In this document: piece by piece, positions 1-9,863 of the stretch
How positions within the stretch are numbered: the first letter of the stretch is position 1
Layout of the letters: each line of letters starts with the position of its first letter
NCBI RefSeq assembly: GCF_015624425.1
Contig: NZ_CP049919.1
Coordinates: 992,001-1,056,000, forward strand
DNA length: 64,000 bases
Source of the DNA: Roseateles sp. DAIF2
GTDB lineage: Bacteria > Pseudomonadota > Gammaproteobacteria > Burkholderiales > Burkholderiaceae_C
Direction of reading: 5' to 3'
Notes under the pieces: generated by a model
The model's database searches: none
What the model was told of the DNA's origin: nothing
Seen by the model: the letters and a program-made list of their open reading frames with translations, nothing else
Position numbers and translations under genes: made by a program

Positions 1-982
1 CATGGCCGCGCTCCAGGCCGTCGCGGTTGCCGCGGTTCAGGGCCACGATCTGGTTCTGGCCGGCGGTCAGCGCGTCGCCATAGATCGAGACGATCTGGCC
101 GGCGATCGGGTTGGCCGGCGCATGCGGCACATAGCGCGAGAAATTGCGCGGCGGCACCGGCGAGAGGCGGTCGCCGACGCCGATTTCCTGCTTGTTCGAC
201 AGGATGCGCAGGGTCGCGGGCACGATCTCGGCCTTGCCGTCGCCATTGCTGCGGCTCTCGGCCGGGCGGGTCAGCTCGGCGGTGCCGAGGTAGGGCGCCT
301 CGTAGCCGAGGATCTCCCGCGTGGTCGGGTCGCGCAGCGGCCGGCTGGTGCGGAACACGCGGTAGTCCGGGCCCTGGTTCAGCTCGCCGCGGGCATAGGC
401 GATGTCGCTCTTGGCCAGCATCACCCGGCCTTCCTGGGCGGCGACGATGCGTGGCGCGCGCGACAGCTCGTCGGTGTCGAACACGATGGCTTCGCTCAGG
501 AAGGGCTCGATCAGGTGCTGCGGGATCGCGGTGATCGCATTGCCGTCCTGCACCGAGGAGCGGATCTGCGGCGACAGCCGGATCGTGCCGTCGGGGCCGG
601 CGCTGCCGAGCGACTGGGCCAGCTGCAGGCTGGCACGGCCGTCCTTCTTGACCAGCAGCAGCACCTGGCCCGGGTAGATCAGGTGCGGGTTGCTGATCTG
701 GCTGCGGTTCATGCCCCACAGCTCCGGCCAGCGCCAGGGGCTGGTCAGGAACAGCTTGGAGATGTCCCACAGCGTGTCGCCGGGCTTGACGGTATGGGAG
801 TCGGGCGCGTTGGGCGACAGCTCGGACAGCGGCACGCCGGCCTGGGCCACCTGTTCGGCGGTCTGGCGCTGGCCGGGGGTGACGGGGTAGTTGACCGCCA
901 GGGCCGGCGCGCTCAGCAGGGCCGCGGCCAGCGGCAGCAGGGGCAGGATCTTCTTCTGGAAAAGGGGCTGCCTCTGGGTCAT
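1..982 (-). CDS. LysM-domain cell-wall-binding protein (3' end outside window)
   Basis: The minus-strand frame opens at an ATG at 982, preceded by a GGGAGAGA ribosome site, and runs off the left edge, giving 327 codons. The product begins with a Sec signal peptide (hydrophobic stretch about residues 11-28, ending SAPALA). A LysM motif follows at about residues 61-110 (HTVKPGDTLWDISK, then NPHLIYPGQVLLL). The rest resembles the conserved periplasmic part of LysM proteins that lie next to dprA/def/fmt in betaproteobacteria. LysM binds peptidoglycan glycan strands, so an exported wall-associated role is likely; no enzymatic domain is visible in the part present. It is transcribed divergently from def. 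Confidence 0.85.
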   Translation of the reverse strand, partial: MTQRQPLFQKKILPLLPLAAALLSAPALAVNYPVTPGQRQTAEQVAQAGVPLSELSPNAPDSHTVKPGDTLWDISKLFLTSPWRWPELWGMNRSQISNPHLIYPGQVLLLVKKDGRASLQLAQSLGSAGPDGTIRLSPQIRSSVQDGNAITAIPQHLIEPFLSEAIVFDTDELSRAPRIVAAQEGRVMLAKSDIAYARGELNQGPDYRVFRTSRPLRDPTTREILGYEAPYLGTAELTRPAESRSNGDGKAEIVPATLRILSNKQEIGVGDRLSPVPPRNFSRYVPHAPANPIAGQIVSIYGDALTAGQNQIVALNRGNRDGLERGH

Positions 983-1234
983 CAAGCTCTCTCCCGCGCC
1001 TTGCGTCTCGCCGCTGGCGGGCGTGGCGCTGTCTTCATTGAAAATAGGTGATATGGCCCCAATAGAGAGGCTGAGGCCAAGATCGGCGAAAATCCGCCCT
1101 GGCTTGAGGGGATTCTGCCGCCAATCCTAGGTGGTCGCAATGAAAGCGTCCGACCCGGTGTTCCTCTTGCATGCACTTACAAGCCGGCGTTGCGCCTAGT
1201 CCACAGCGCCGGTCCAACCCCGAAGATCTAGCCC

Positions 1235-1762
1235 ATGGCGCTCCTGAATATCCTGCGTTACCCCGATGCCCGTCTGCACACCGTCGCCAAGCCGGTGGGC
1301 CAGGTCGACGAGCGCATCAAGAAACTCGTCGACGACATGCTGGAGACCATGTACGCGGCCGACGGCGTGGGCCTGGCCGCGACCCAGGTGGACGTGCACG
1401 AGCGGGTGCTGGTGATGGATACCTCCGAGGGCCGCAACGAGCCGCGCGTGCTGATCAATCCGGAGCTGGTCGAGGCCAGCACCCAGATGACCGAGGGCGA
1501 GGAAGGCTGCCTCTCGGTGCCGACGATCTACGACAAGGTGCCGCGCCATACCCAGGTCAAGGTGCGCGCGCTGGACCGCGAGGGCCAGACCTACGAGTTC
1601 GAGGCCGAGGGCCTGCTGGCCGTCTGCGTGCAGCATGAGATGGACCACCTGATGGGCAAGGTCTTCGTCGAATACCTGAGCCCGCTCAAGCGCGAGCGCA
1701 TCAAGACCAAGATGGTCAAGAAGACGCGCGAGGAAGAGCAGCATCAGGCGCGCAGGCGCTGA
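1235..1762 (+). CDS. def: Peptide deformylase
   Basis: Removes the N-terminal formyl group from nascent proteins using an active-site divalent metal. All three family motifs are present: GVGLAATQ at residues 44-51, EGCLS with metal ligand Cys92, and QHEMDH with ligands His134 and His138 and catalytic Glu135. At 175 residues it matches the usual bacterial enzyme, with a basic C-terminal tail rich in Lys/Arg/Glu. It lies 4 bp upstream of fmt, so the enzymes that add and remove the formyl group are co-transcribed. The GGTGGTCGC-rich divergent region to the LysM gene presumably holds the promoter. Confidence 0.97.
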   Translation: MALLNILRYPDARLHTVAKPVGQVDERIKKLVDDMLETMYAADGVGLAATQVDVHERVLVMDTSEGRNEPRVLINPELVEASTQMTEGEEGCLSVPTIYDKVPRHTQVKVRALDREGQTYEFEAEGLLAVCVQHEMDHLMGKVFVEYLSPLKRERIKTKMVKKTREEEQHQARRR

Positions 1763-1766
1763 AGCG

Positions 1767-2714
1767 ATGCGCGTGGCATTTGCCGGTACGCCGGAATTCG
1801 CGCGCGAAGCGCTGGCACGCCTCGCGGCGGCCGGCTTCGAGATCCCGCTGGTGCTGACCCAGCCCGACCGCCCGGCCGGGCGCGGCATGAAGCTGCAGGC
1901 CTCCCCGGTCAAGCAGTTCGCGCTGGAGCGGGGCATCGCGGTCGCGCAGCCGCGCAGCCTGCGCCTGGACGGCAAGTACCCGGACGAGGCCGCCGCGGCG
2001 CGCCGGGCCCTGCTCGATGCCCGGCCCGATGTGATGGTGGTGGCCGCCTATGGCCTGATCCTGCCGCAATGGGTGCTGGATCTGCCGCGCCTGGGCTGCC
2101 TGAACATCCATGGCTCGCTGCTGCCGCGCTGGCGCGGCGCCGCGCCCATCCATCGCGCGATCGAGGCCGGCGACGCCGAGACCGGCATCACCATCATGCA
2201 GATGGACGCCGGTCTGGACACCGGCGACATGCTGCTGATCGAGCGCGAGGCGATCCGCCCGGACGACACCACGGCCACGCTGCACGACCGCCTGGCGGCG
2301 CTGGGCGCTCGGATGATCGTCGAGGCGCTGGAGCTCGCCGCCTGCGGCGGCCTGACGGCCACACCGCAGCCGCAGGCCGGGGTCAGCTACGCGCACAAGA
2401 TCGAGAAGGCCGAGAGCGCGATCGACTGGAGCCAGGATGCCGCGCAGATCGAACGCCGGCTGCGCGCCTTCGACCCCTTCCCGGGCGGGCAGGCGCAGCT
2501 GGACGGCGAGACGATCAAGATCTGGCGTGCCGAGCCGGCCGAGGGCGCGGGCGCGCCCGGCGAGGTGCTGGCGGCCGAGGCCGCGGGCCTGCTGGTGGCC
2601 TGCGGAAGCGGCGCGCTGCGCCTGACCGAGCTGCAGCGCGCCGGCGGCCGGCGCCTGCCGGCGGCGGCCCTGCTGCAGGCGCGGCCGGTCGCCCCCGGCG
2701 CGCGCCTGGCTTGA
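1767..2714 (+). CDS. fmt: Methionyl-tRNA formyltransferase
   Basis: Transfers a formyl group from 10-formyl-THF to initiator Met-tRNA. The N-terminal formyltransferase domain (about 1-200) has the catalytic triad in context: Asn113 and His115 in [17 protein letters not shown], and Asp151 in [10 protein letters not shown]-terminal OB-like tRNA-binding domain follows (about 205-300). The length of 315 residues is normal. The ATG at 1767 sits 4 bp after def, in the classic def-fmt pair. Its folate cofactor links it to the two 5-formyl-THF cyclo-ligase genes later in the window. Confidence 0.97.
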   Translation: MRVAFAGTPEFAREALARLAAAGFEIPLVLTQPDRPAGRGMKLQASPVKQFALERGIAVAQPRSLRLDGKYPDEAAAARRALLDARPDVMVVAAYGLILPQWVLDLPRLGCLNIHGSLLPRWRGAAPIHRAIEAGDAETGITIMQMDAGLDTGDMLLIEREAIRPDDTTATLHDRLAALGARMIVEALELAACGGLTATPQPQAGVSYAHKIEKAESAIDWSQDAAQIERRLRAFDPFPGGQAQLDGETIKIWRAEPAEGAGAPGEVLAAEAAGLLVACGSGALRLTELQRAGGRRLPAAALLQARPVAPGARLA

Positions 2715-2768
2715 ATCCGGGCCGCCCGGCCCCATCTGTAGGCCCATGTATCTAGGAGGACTGCTGCC

Positions 2769-3620
2769 ATGTTCAATCTGATGAAGACCGCCATCCTGAT
2801 GGCCGCCATCACCGCCTTGTTCATGGCCATCGGGGCCGTGCTGGGCGGGCAGAGCGGCATGATGCTGGCCCTGCTGGTGGCGCTGGGCATGAACTTCTTC
2901 AGCTACTGGTTCTCGGACAAGATGGTGCTGAAGATGTACAACGCGCGCGAGGTCGACGCGGCGTCGGCACCGCAGTTCTACCGCATGGTCGAGGAGCTGG
3001 CGCAGAAGGCCCAGCTGCCGATGCCCAAGGTCTACATCATCGACGAGAACGCGCCCAACGCATTTGCAACCGGACGCAACCCGCAGCATGCCGCGGTGGC
3101 GGCCACCACCGGCATCATGCGGGTGCTGTCCGAGCGCGAGCTGCGCGGCGTGATGGCGCATGAGCTGGCCCATGTGAAGCACCGCGACATCCTGATCTCG
3201 ACGGTCAGCGCGACCATGGCCGGTGCGATCTCGATGCTGGCCAACTTCGCGATGTTCTTCGGCGGCCGCGACAGCGAGGGCCGGCCGGCGAATCCGCTGG
3301 CGGGCATCCTGGTCGCGATCCTGGCGCCGATCGCCGCCAGCCTGATCCAGATGGCGATCAGCCGCGCGCGCGAGTTCGAGGCCGACCGCGGCGGCGCCGA
3401 GATCTCCGGCGACCCGCGCGCGCTGGCCTCGGCGCTGGACAAGATCCACCGCTATGCCCAGGGCATCCCGCTGGAGGCGGCCGAACGCCACCCAGAGACC
3501 GCCCAGATGATGATCATGAACCCGCTGTCCGGCGGCGGCATCAAGGGCCTGTTCAGCACCCATCCGGCGACCGAGGAGCGCATCGCCCGGCTGATGGCGA
3601 TGGCGGGCGGCCCGCGCTGA
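2769..3620 (+). CDS. htpX: M48 membrane metalloprotease HtpX
   Basis: Inner-membrane zinc endopeptidase that degrades misfolded membrane proteins. Two N-terminal transmembrane helices span about residues 8-48. The zinc motif HELAH is at 131-135 with the downstream glutamate motif EFEAD at 202-206. Another hydrophobic pair lies between them (about 141-165 and 178-198). At 283 residues it has the standard length. The ATG is preceded by a strong AGGAGG-like site (TAGGAGGACTGCTGCC). It follows def-fmt with a 54-bp gap, so it may be read from the same promoter or from its own. Confidence 0.96.
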   Translation: MFNLMKTAILMAAITALFMAIGAVLGGQSGMMLALLVALGMNFFSYWFSDKMVLKMYNAREVDAASAPQFYRMVEELAQKAQLPMPKVYIIDENAPNAFATGRNPQHAAVAATTGIMRVLSERELRGVMAHELAHVKHRDILISTVSATMAGAISMLANFAMFFGGRDSEGRPANPLAGILVAILAPIAASLIQMAISRAREFEADRGGAEISGDPRALASALDKIHRYAQGIPLEAAERHPETAQMMIMNPLSGGGIKGLFSTHPATEERIARLMAMAGGPR

Positions 3621-3660
3621 CGGACTCAAGACCTGGCCCCGGGCGGCCGATAATGGGACG

Positions 3661-4032
3661 ATGAAGGCCCCGACCACCCTGATCCTGCTGCCCCTGCTGG
3701 CCGGCCTGCTGGCCGGCTGCGAGCAACTGGGCATCGAAGACCCGGCCAAGCTGGCCGCCGCCAAGGAGGCGGAGGGCAAGGCGATCGGCAGCGCCTGCCG
3801 CCACGCGATGCGCGCGATCGAAGACTGCTACGCGCTCAACCCCAAGGCCCAGAAGGCGGCGGTGTTCGCCGGCTGGCGCGAGATGGACGAGTACATGCGC
3901 GAGAACAAGCTCGAGGGCGTCGCTCCGCAGCTGGCGCGCGGTGCCGCCAGCAAGCCCGGCGAGGCCGAGATCGAGACCGAGCCCAAGGGCGCCTCGCGCG
4001 AGAGCGGCAAGGGCGGCGGCAAATCCCACTAA
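3661..4032 (+). CDS. Small lipoprotein of unknown function
   Basis: Codes for 123 residues with a clear lipoprotein signal: a hydrophobic run, then lipobox LLAGC with Cys20. No named domain is recognised. The mature part is helical and charged, with two cysteines (about 40 and 52) that could pair in the periplasm. The tail is a low-complexity Gly/Lys/Glu stretch ending GKGGGKSH. It lies between htpX and the GIN-domain gene on the same strand and may be a betaproteobacterial envelope protein. Function cannot be assigned. Confidence 0.75.
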   Translation: MKAPTTLILLPLLAGLLAGCEQLGIEDPAKLAAAKEAEGKAIGSACRHAMRAIEDCYALNPKAQKAAVFAGWREMDEYMRENKLEGVAPQLARGAASKPGEAEIETEPKGASRESGKGGGKSH

Positions 4033-4143
4033 GCTGCAGCTCGGCGGCGCGATCTTGCAGTTGGTCGCTGCGCCCTGGGGCGCGGCCGCCCGTGACGGCA
4101 TGATGACACCATCGCAACAACAAGACCCCAGGAGTCCAGCATC

Positions 4144-4914
4144 ATGAAGAATCCCCAACGCCGCATCGCCTTCGCCGCCCTGGCCTTTGCCGGTCTCGCC
4201 GCCGTCACCGGCGCGCAGGCCTGGAGCTGGACCTTCGGCAGCGGCGAGCGCATCAAGGGCTCCGGCGAGGTCGGCAGCGAGGCGCGCACGCCGGGCGGCT
4301 TCGATGCGATCCAGCTCAGCGGCAGCTTCAAGGTGCAGGTGCGCCAGGCCGCCAGCGACTCGGTCGAGGTGCGCGCCGAGAAGAACCTGCTGCCCTATAT
4401 CGAGACCCGCATCGTCGACGGCGGCAAGGGCGGCAAGACCCTGGAGATCACGACCAAGAAGGGCTTCCAGCTGGCCGGCACCCAGCCGGTGCAGATCAGC
4501 ATCGGCATGATCGTGCTGCGCAGCCTGGCGGTGGACGGCTCCGGCGACGTGCGCGTCGAGGGCATGAAGACGCCCTCGCTGGATGCCGCGATCGCCGGCT
4601 CCGGCGACATCCGCCTGCAGGAGCTGTTCAGCGAGAAGGTGGGCTTCAAGGTGGCCGGCTCGGGCGACATCTATGCCAAGGGCCGCACCAACAGCCTGAC
4701 CATCTCGGTGGCCGGCAGCGGCGACGTGAAGGCGGCCGAGCTGGCCTCCGACGAGGTCTCGGTCAAGATCGCCGGCTCGGGCGACGCCCAGGTGCAGGCC
4801 AACAAGGCGCTGAAGGTCTCGATTGCCGGCTCCGGCGATGTGCGCTACCTCGGCTCGCCCGAGATCAGCAGCTCGGTGGCCGGCAGCGGCTCGATCAAGC
4901 GCCTGAACAACTGA
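4144..4914 (+). CDS. Head GIN-domain (DUF2807) secreted beta-roll protein
   Basis: Codes for 256 residues. A signal peptide covers about residues 1-27 (ending TGAQAWS). The rest matches the putative auto-transporter adhesin head GIN domain (DUF2807). The C-terminal half carries seven spaced copies of a (V/I)(A/D)GSG(D/S) motif, about every 20 residues, expected to stack as a right-handed beta-roll or helix. No transmembrane barrel is attached, so it is probably periplasmic or loosely surface-associated. A polyA-rich stretch and CAGGAGTCC precede the ATG. No operon partner is obvious, and the biological role of the family is unknown. Confidence 0.85.
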   Translation: MKNPQRRIAFAALAFAGLAAVTGAQAWSWTFGSGERIKGSGEVGSEARTPGGFDAIQLSGSFKVQVRQAASDSVEVRAEKNLLPYIETRIVDGGKGGKTLEITTKKGFQLAGTQPVQISIGMIVLRSLAVDGSGDVRVEGMKTPSLDAAIAGSGDIRLQELFSEKVGFKVAGSGDIYAKGRTNSLTISVAGSGDVKAAELASDEVSVKIAGSGDAQVQANKALKVSIAGSGDVRYLGSPEISSSVAGSGSIKRLNN

Positions 4915-4977
4915 GCAAATGAGCGCATAGCGCACATGGCGCCGGCAGGAAAATCCGCCGGCGTCGACAATGAGGCC

Positions 4978-5703
4978 ATGACGTCGAAACTCATGGCGCT
5001 GGCGCGCCACCCGGAATTCCGCCAGGGCGCGCGCGACATGATGGGCATCACCCTGGGCATCTCGGCCTGGGGCCTGGTGACCGGGGTCGCGATGGTCAAG
5101 AGCGGGCTGTCGGTGCCGCTGGCCCTCCTGATGAGCTTCGTGGTGTTCGCCGGCAGCTCGCAGCTGGCTTCCTTGCCGCTGATCGCCTCGGGCGCGCCGA
5201 TGTGGGTGCTGTGGGCCACGGCCTTCTGCGTCAACCTGCGCTTCGTGATCTTCAGCGCCCAGTGGCGCCTGTATTTCGGCCATCTGCCGCGCGCCAGGCG
5301 GCTGCGCATCGCCTACTTCGCGGCCGACCTGAATTACGTCGCCTTCCTCAAGCGTTTTCCCGACCCCAAGCCCTCGCCCGACCATGAGCCCTATTTCTGG
5401 GGTGGGGTGGCGCTCAACTGGTGCGCCTGGCAGGTGCCGTCGGTGATCGGCATCCTGCTGGCCAACCATGTGCCGACCCATTGGGGCCTGGGCTTCGCCG
5501 GCGTGCTGGCGCTGCTGGGCCTCTCGTACTCGCTGCTGAAGGACCGCAACACCTGGGTCTCGGCCGCGGTGGCGGGCTGCGCCGCGGTGGCCGCCTATGC
5601 GCTGCCGCTGCGCCTGAACATCATGGTGGCGATCGCGGTGGCGGTCGCGGTGGGCCTCTTGATGGAGAAATGGCTGCCCGAGACCAAGAGGAGCGCTGCA
5701 TGA
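4978..5703 (+). CDS. azlC: AzlC-family branched-chain amino acid exporter, large subunit
   Basis: Polytopic inner-membrane protein with about seven hydrophobic segments. It carries the AzlC hallmark region (FVVFAGSSQLASLPL, then FCVNLRFVIFSAQW). AzlC with AzlD forms an exporter of branched-chain or related amino acids. The ATG at 4978 (MTSKLMALARHPEF) is preferred because it gives the usual AzlC N-terminus. An in-frame ATG at 4936 would add 14 atypical residues. Its stop overlaps the azlD start by 4 bp (ATGA), indicating translational coupling. Confidence 0.9.
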   Translation: MTSKLMALARHPEFRQGARDMMGITLGISAWGLVTGVAMVKSGLSVPLALLMSFVVFAGSSQLASLPLIASGAPMWVLWATAFCVNLRFVIFSAQWRLYFGHLPRARRLRIAYFAADLNYVAFLKRFPDPKPSPDHEPYFWGGVALNWCAWQVPSVIGILLANHVPTHWGLGFAGVLALLGLSYSLLKDRNTWVSAAVAGCAAVAAYALPLRLNIMVAIAVAVAVGLLMEKWLPETKRSAA

Positions 5704-6029
5704 GCTGGTGGGAGACCGCGATCGCGATCCTCGGCATGGGGGCGATCACCCTGCTGACGCGTGCCTTCTTCATGATCCCCAAGCATGAGCTGCCGATGCC
5801 GGACTGGCTCAAGGAGGGGCTGCGCTATGCGCCGCTGGCCGCGCTGGCCGCGGTGATCGTGCCCGAGATCGTGATGAGCAACGGCCAACTGATCGACACC
5901 TGGAAGGACGCGCGGCTCTACGCCACCGCGGTCGGCACCGCCTATTTCTTCTGGCGTGGCGGCATCCTCGGCACCATCATCAGCGGCACCGCGGTGATGC
6001 TGGCGCTGCGCATCGGGCTGGGTTGGTAA
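5700..6029 (+). CDS. azlD: AzlD-family branched-chain amino acid exporter, small subunit
   Basis: Codes for 109 residues with three to four hydrophobic helices. It contains AzlD features: the T-R-A-FFMIPK stretch near residue 20 and PLAALAAVIVPEI near 45. The small subunit is required with AzlC for export. The ATG at 5700 lies inside the azlC stop region, giving a 4-bp overlap. The size is typical. The next gene, pgk, starts 98 bp downstream after a stretch holding a TAAGCT-like -10 element, so azlCD probably ends here. Confidence 0.9.
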   Translation: MSWWETAIAILGMGAITLLTRAFFMIPKHELPMPDWLKEGLRYAPLAALAAVIVPEIVMSNGQLIDTWKDARLYATAVGTAYFFWRGGILGTIISGTAVMLALRIGLGW

Positions 6030-6127
6030 CCGGGCTGTCCCGGTCCGGATCCGGGCGCTTGGTAAGCTAGAGGGCAGGGCGCCGCGAAGGCGCCACCGTT
6101 TTCCAACTCCAAGCGTCTCTCAGACCC

Positions 6128-7321
6128 ATGAACGTTCTGCGTTTTTCCGATCTGGTCGCCGCCGGCAAGGTGTCCGGCCAGCGCGTCTTCATCCGTGCCG
6201 ACCTCAATGTGCCGCAGGATGATGCCGGCAACATCACCGAGGACACCCGCATCCGCGCCTCGATCCCCTGCATCCAGGAAGCGCTGAAGGCCGGCGCCGC
6301 GGTGATGGTGACCTCGCACTTGGGCCGTCCGACCGAAGGCGAGTTCAAGCCCGAGGATTCGCTGGCCCCGGTGGCCAAGCGCATGGGCGAGCTGCTGGGC
6401 CGTGAGGTCCCGGTGATTGCCAACTGGGTCGACGGCGTCAAGGTCGAACCCGGCCAGCTGGTGCTGCTGGAGAACTGCCGCGTCAACAAGGGCGAGAAGA
6501 AGAACAGCGAGGAGCTGGCGAAGAAGATGGCCGCGCTGTGCGACATCTATGTCAACGACGCCTTCGGCACTGCCCACCGCGCCGAGGGCACGACCTACGG
6601 CATCGCCCAATTCGCGAAGATCGCCTGCGCCGGCCCGCTGCTGGCCGCCGAGATCGACGCGATCAGCAAGGCCCTGGCCGCGCCCAAGCGCCCGCTGGTG
6701 GCGATCGTCGCCGGCTCCAAGGTTTCGACCAAGCTGACCATCCTGCAGAGCCTGTCGAAGAACGTCGACGGCCTGATCGTCGGCGGCGGCATCGCCAACA
6801 CCTTCATGCTGGCCGCCGGCCTGAAGATCGGCAAGAGCCTGGCCGAGCCGGACCTGCTGGCCGATGCCAAGGCCGTGATCGAGGCCATGAAGGCACGCGG
6901 CGCCGAGGTGCCGATCCCGGTCGACGTGGTGACCGCCAAGAGTTTCGCGGCCGACGCGCCGGCCACGACCAAGGCCGCCACCGAGGTGGACGACGACGAC
7001 CTGATCCTGGACATCGGCCCCAAGACCGCCGCCATCCTGGCGGACAAGCTGAAGGCGGCCGGCACCATCGTCTGGAACGGCCCGGTCGGCGTGTTCGAGT
7101 TCGACGCCTTCGCCGGCGGCACCGAGGCGGTGGCCCGCGCGATCGCCGCGTCGGAGGCCTTCAGCATCGCCGGTGGCGGCGACACGCTGGCCGCGATCGC
7201 CAAGTACGGCATCGAGAAGGAGGTCGGCTACATCTCCACCGGCGGCGGTGCCTTCCTGGAGGTGCTGGAAGGCAAGACCCTGCCGGCGTTCGAGATCCTC
7301 AGCAAGCGAGCCGCAGGCTGA
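6128..7321 (+). CDS. pgk: Phosphoglycerate kinase
   Basis: Cytosolic glycolytic/gluconeogenic enzyme converting 1,3-bisphosphoglycerate and ADP to 3-phosphoglycerate and ATP. It shows the N-terminal substrate loop RADLNVP (about 24-30), the TSHLGRP motif (about 60-66), the hinge, and the nucleotide-domain GGGDT motif near residue 350. The length of 397 residues is normal. The gene is followed after 24 bp by a strong rho-independent terminator, so it is monocistronic or the last gene of its unit. It starts a cluster of central-carbon genes (pgk, maeB, pyk, fba) on the same strand. Confidence 0.98.
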   Translation: MNVLRFSDLVAAGKVSGQRVFIRADLNVPQDDAGNITEDTRIRASIPCIQEALKAGAAVMVTSHLGRPTEGEFKPEDSLAPVAKRMGELLGREVPVIANWVDGVKVEPGQLVLLENCRVNKGEKKNSEELAKKMAALCDIYVNDAFGTAHRAEGTTYGIAQFAKIACAGPLLAAEIDAISKALAAPKRPLVAIVAGSKVSTKLTILQSLSKNVDGLIVGGGIANTFMLAAGLKIGKSLAEPDLLADAKAVIEAMKARGAEVPIPVDVVTAKSFAADAPATTKAATEVDDDDLILDIGPKTAAILADKLKAAGTIVWNGPVGVFEFDAFAGGTEAVARAIAASEAFSIAGGGDTLAAIAKYGIEKEVGYISTGGGAFLEVLEGKTLPAFEILSKRAAG

Positions 7322-7345
7322 GCGGGGTTCGACCCGAGCCGAACC

Positions 7346-7372
7346 AAGGGGCCCATGGGCCCCTTTTGTTTT
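7346..7372 (+). terminator. Rho-independent terminator after pgk
   Basis: A perfect 9-bp stem (AAGGGGCCC/GGGCCCCTT) with a 2-base AT centre is followed by TTGTTTT. It starts 25 bases after the pgk stop and separates pgk from maeB. Confidence 0.9.
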
Positions 7373-7464
7373 GCCATCTTTGCATGGCAGTCAAAACAGT
7401 CGGCATCGGCGTGATGCGATAAGAGGAGTAATCTTGCCCGCCCAGAATTCGAGGAGACTCGGGA

Positions 7465-9774
7465 ATGAGCAGTAGCAGCAAGTCGACCCTGTCGCCCGCC
7501 GAGGCGGCCCTGCGCGAGGCCGCGCTGGACTATCACCGCAGCCCGACGCGCGGCAAGATCTCGGTGACGCCGACCAAGGCCCTGTCCAACCAGCGTGACC
7601 TGTCGCTGGCCTACTCGCCCGGCGTCGCCTATCCCTGCCTGGACATCGAGGCCGACCCGGCGCTGGCGGCCGACTACACCTCGCGCGGCAACCTGGTCGG
7701 CGTGGTCACCAACGGCACCGCGGTGCTGGGTCTGGGCGATATCGGCCCGCTGGCCGCCAAGCCGGTGATGGAGGGCAAGGGCTGCCTGTTCAAGAAGTTC
7801 GCCGGCATCGATGTGTTCGACATCGAACTGGCCGAGCGCGACCCGGACAAGCTGGTCGAGATCATCGCGGCGATGGAGCCGACCCTGGGCGGCGTCAACC
7901 TCGAGGACATCAAGGCGCCGGAATGCTTCTATATCGAGAAGAAGCTGCGCGATCGCATGAACATCCCGGTGTTCCACGATGACCAGCATGGCACCGCCAT
8001 CATCAGCGCCGCCGCGCTGCTGAACGGGCTGGAGCTAGTGGGCAAGGACATCGCCAAGGTCAAGCTGGTGGCCTCGGGCGCCGGCGCCGCGGCGATCGCC
8101 TGCCTGGACGTGATGGTGGGCCTGGGCGTCAAGCGCGAGCATATCTTCGTGGTCGATTCCAAGGGCGTGATCCGCGTGGGTCGCGGTGACAAACTCGACG
8201 AGAGCAAGCAGCGCTACTGTCAGCAGACCGAGTCGACGACCCTGGCCGACGTGGTCGCCGGGGCCGATGTGTTCCTCGGCTGCTCGGCCGCCGGCGTGCT
8301 GACCCCCGACATGGTCAAGACCATGGCCGACAAGCCCATCATCCTGGCCCTGGCGAATCCGGAGCCGGAGATCCGCCCGGAGCTGGCCAAGGCGGTGCGG
8401 CCCGATTGCATCATCGCGACCGGCCGTTCGGACTATCCGAACCAGGTCAACAACGTCCTGTGCTTCCCCTACATCTTCCGCGGCGCGCTCGACTGCGGCG
8501 CGACCAAGATCACCGAGGAGATGAAGCTGGCCTGCGTGCGCGAAATCGCCGCGCTGGCCAAGGCCGAGACCAGTGACGAGGTGGCGGCCGCCTATGCAGG
8601 CCAGGAGCTGGCCTTCGGCCCCGAGTACTTGATTCCCAAGCCCTTCGACGCGCGCCTGATCCTGCGCATCGCGCCGGCGGTGGCCCAGGCCGCCGCGGCC
8701 TCGGGCGTGGCGACGCGGCCGATCGCTGATCTGGACGCCTACCGCCAGGAGCTGTCGCGCTTCGTCTACCAGACCGGCATGTTCATGCGGCCGGTGTTCG
8801 CCGCCGCCAAGGCCAACCCCGCCCGCGTGATCTACGCCGAGGGCGAGGACGAGCGCGTGCTGCGCGCGGTGCAGGTGGCGCTGGACGAGGGGCTGGTGAA
8901 GCCGACCCTGATCGGCCGCCCCGAGGTGATCGCGATGCGCATCCAGCGCGCCGGCCTGCGCCTGAAGCTGGGCGGCGATGCCGCGGTGATCGATCCGGAG
9001 AACGATCCGCGCTTCCGCCAGTATTGGGAGGCCTACCACCAGGTGATGGGCCGGCGCGGTTTCACGCCCGAGATGGCCAAGGCCGCGGTGCGCCGCTCCA
9101 ACACCACGATCGGCGCGCTGGCGATCAAGCTGGGCGATGCCGACGCGATGATCTGCGGCATGGTCGGCCGCTTTGATTCGCATCTGGAGCATGTGTCCGA
9201 CCTGATCGGCCTGAAGCCCGGCACCCAGACCTTCGCGACGATGAACGCGGTGATGCTGGAGCAGCGCACCCTGTTCATCACCGACACCTTCGTCAACGAC
9301 AACCCCGACGCCGAGCAACTGGCCGCGATCGCCGCGATGGCCGCCGAGGAGGTGCAGCGCTTCGGCCTGCCGGCCAAGCTGGCCTTCGTCTCGCATTCGA
9401 TGTTCGGATCCAGCAAGCGGCCCTCGGCTGTCAAGATGCGGCGCGCGCATGAGCTGTTCGCGGCCGCGCATCCGGAGATCGAGAGCGATGGCGAGATGCA
9501 TGGCGACGCGGCATTGAGCGAGACGGTGCGCGCCACCTTCCTGCCCGACAGCAAGCTGCAGGGCTCGGCCAATCTGCTGGTGCTGCCGACCCTGGACGCG
9601 GCCAACATCCTGTTCAATGTGCTGAAGATCACCGCCGGTCAGGGCGTGACCGTCGGGCCGATCCTGCTCGGCACGGCGGCGCCGGTACATATCCTGACGC
9701 CCTCGGCCACGGTGCGGCGCATCGTCAACATGACGGCGCTGGCTGTTGCGGATGTGCTGGCGGCGAAAAGCTGA
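7465..9774 (+). CDS. maeB: NADP-dependent malic enzyme with phosphotransacetylase-like domain
   Basis: Oxidative decarboxylation of malate to pyruvate, generating NADPH. The N-terminal malic-enzyme domain (about 1-430) shows the substrate region [23 protein letters not shown], and the [10 protein letters not shown] metal-binding motif. The C-terminal third (about 435-769) is homologous to phosphate acetyltransferase; in MaeB proteins this domain is thought to be regulatory (acetyl-CoA sensing) rather than catalytic. The length of 769 residues is typical for this two-domain form. A purine-rich GAGGAGACTCGGGA site precedes the ATG. Its product pyruvate is shared with the next gene, pyk. Confidence 0.97.
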   Translation: MSSSSKSTLSPAEAALREAALDYHRSPTRGKISVTPTKALSNQRDLSLAYSPGVAYPCLDIEADPALAADYTSRGNLVGVVTNGTAVLGLGDIGPLAAKPVMEGKGCLFKKFAGIDVFDIELAERDPDKLVEIIAAMEPTLGGVNLEDIKAPECFYIEKKLRDRMNIPVFHDDQHGTAIISAAALLNGLELVGKDIAKVKLVASGAGAAAIACLDVMVGLGVKREHIFVVDSKGVIRVGRGDKLDESKQRYCQQTESTTLADVVAGADVFLGCSAAGVLTPDMVKTMADKPIILALANPEPEIRPELAKAVRPDCIIATGRSDYPNQVNNVLCFPYIFRGALDCGATKITEEMKLACVREIAALAKAETSDEVAAAYAGQELAFGPEYLIPKPFDARLILRIAPAVAQAAAASGVATRPIADLDAYRQELSRFVYQTGMFMRPVFAAAKANPARVIYAEGEDERVLRAVQVALDEGLVKPTLIGRPEVIAMRIQRAGLRLKLGGDAAVIDPENDPRFRQYWEAYHQVMGRRGFTPEMAKAAVRRSNTTIGALAIKLGDADAMICGMVGRFDSHLEHVSDLIGLKPGTQTFATMNAVMLEQRTLFITDTFVNDNPDAEQLAAIAAMAAEEVQRFGLPAKLAFVSHSMFGSSKRPSAVKMRRAHELFAAAHPEIESDGEMHGDAALSETVRATFLPDSKLQGSANLLVLPTLDAANILFNVLKITAGQGVTVGPILLGTAAPVHILTPSATVRRIVNMTALAVADVLAAKS

Positions 9775-9863
9775 AACCGGGTGAAACCGCGAGAAACCGA
9801 TGCATGGGCCCGGATGCGGCCCATAATCGCCGGCTTGTAACTTGATTTCATCTGAGACCGCCC

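Noticed and set aside
2..1051. Plus-strand open frame at the left edge
   Set aside because: It is antisense to the LysM protein, which has a signal peptide, a LysM motif and a ribosome site on the other strand.
1716..5481. Very long minus-strand open frames opposite fmt, htpX and azlC
   Set aside because: Pure antisense of conserved genes with no recognisable domain.
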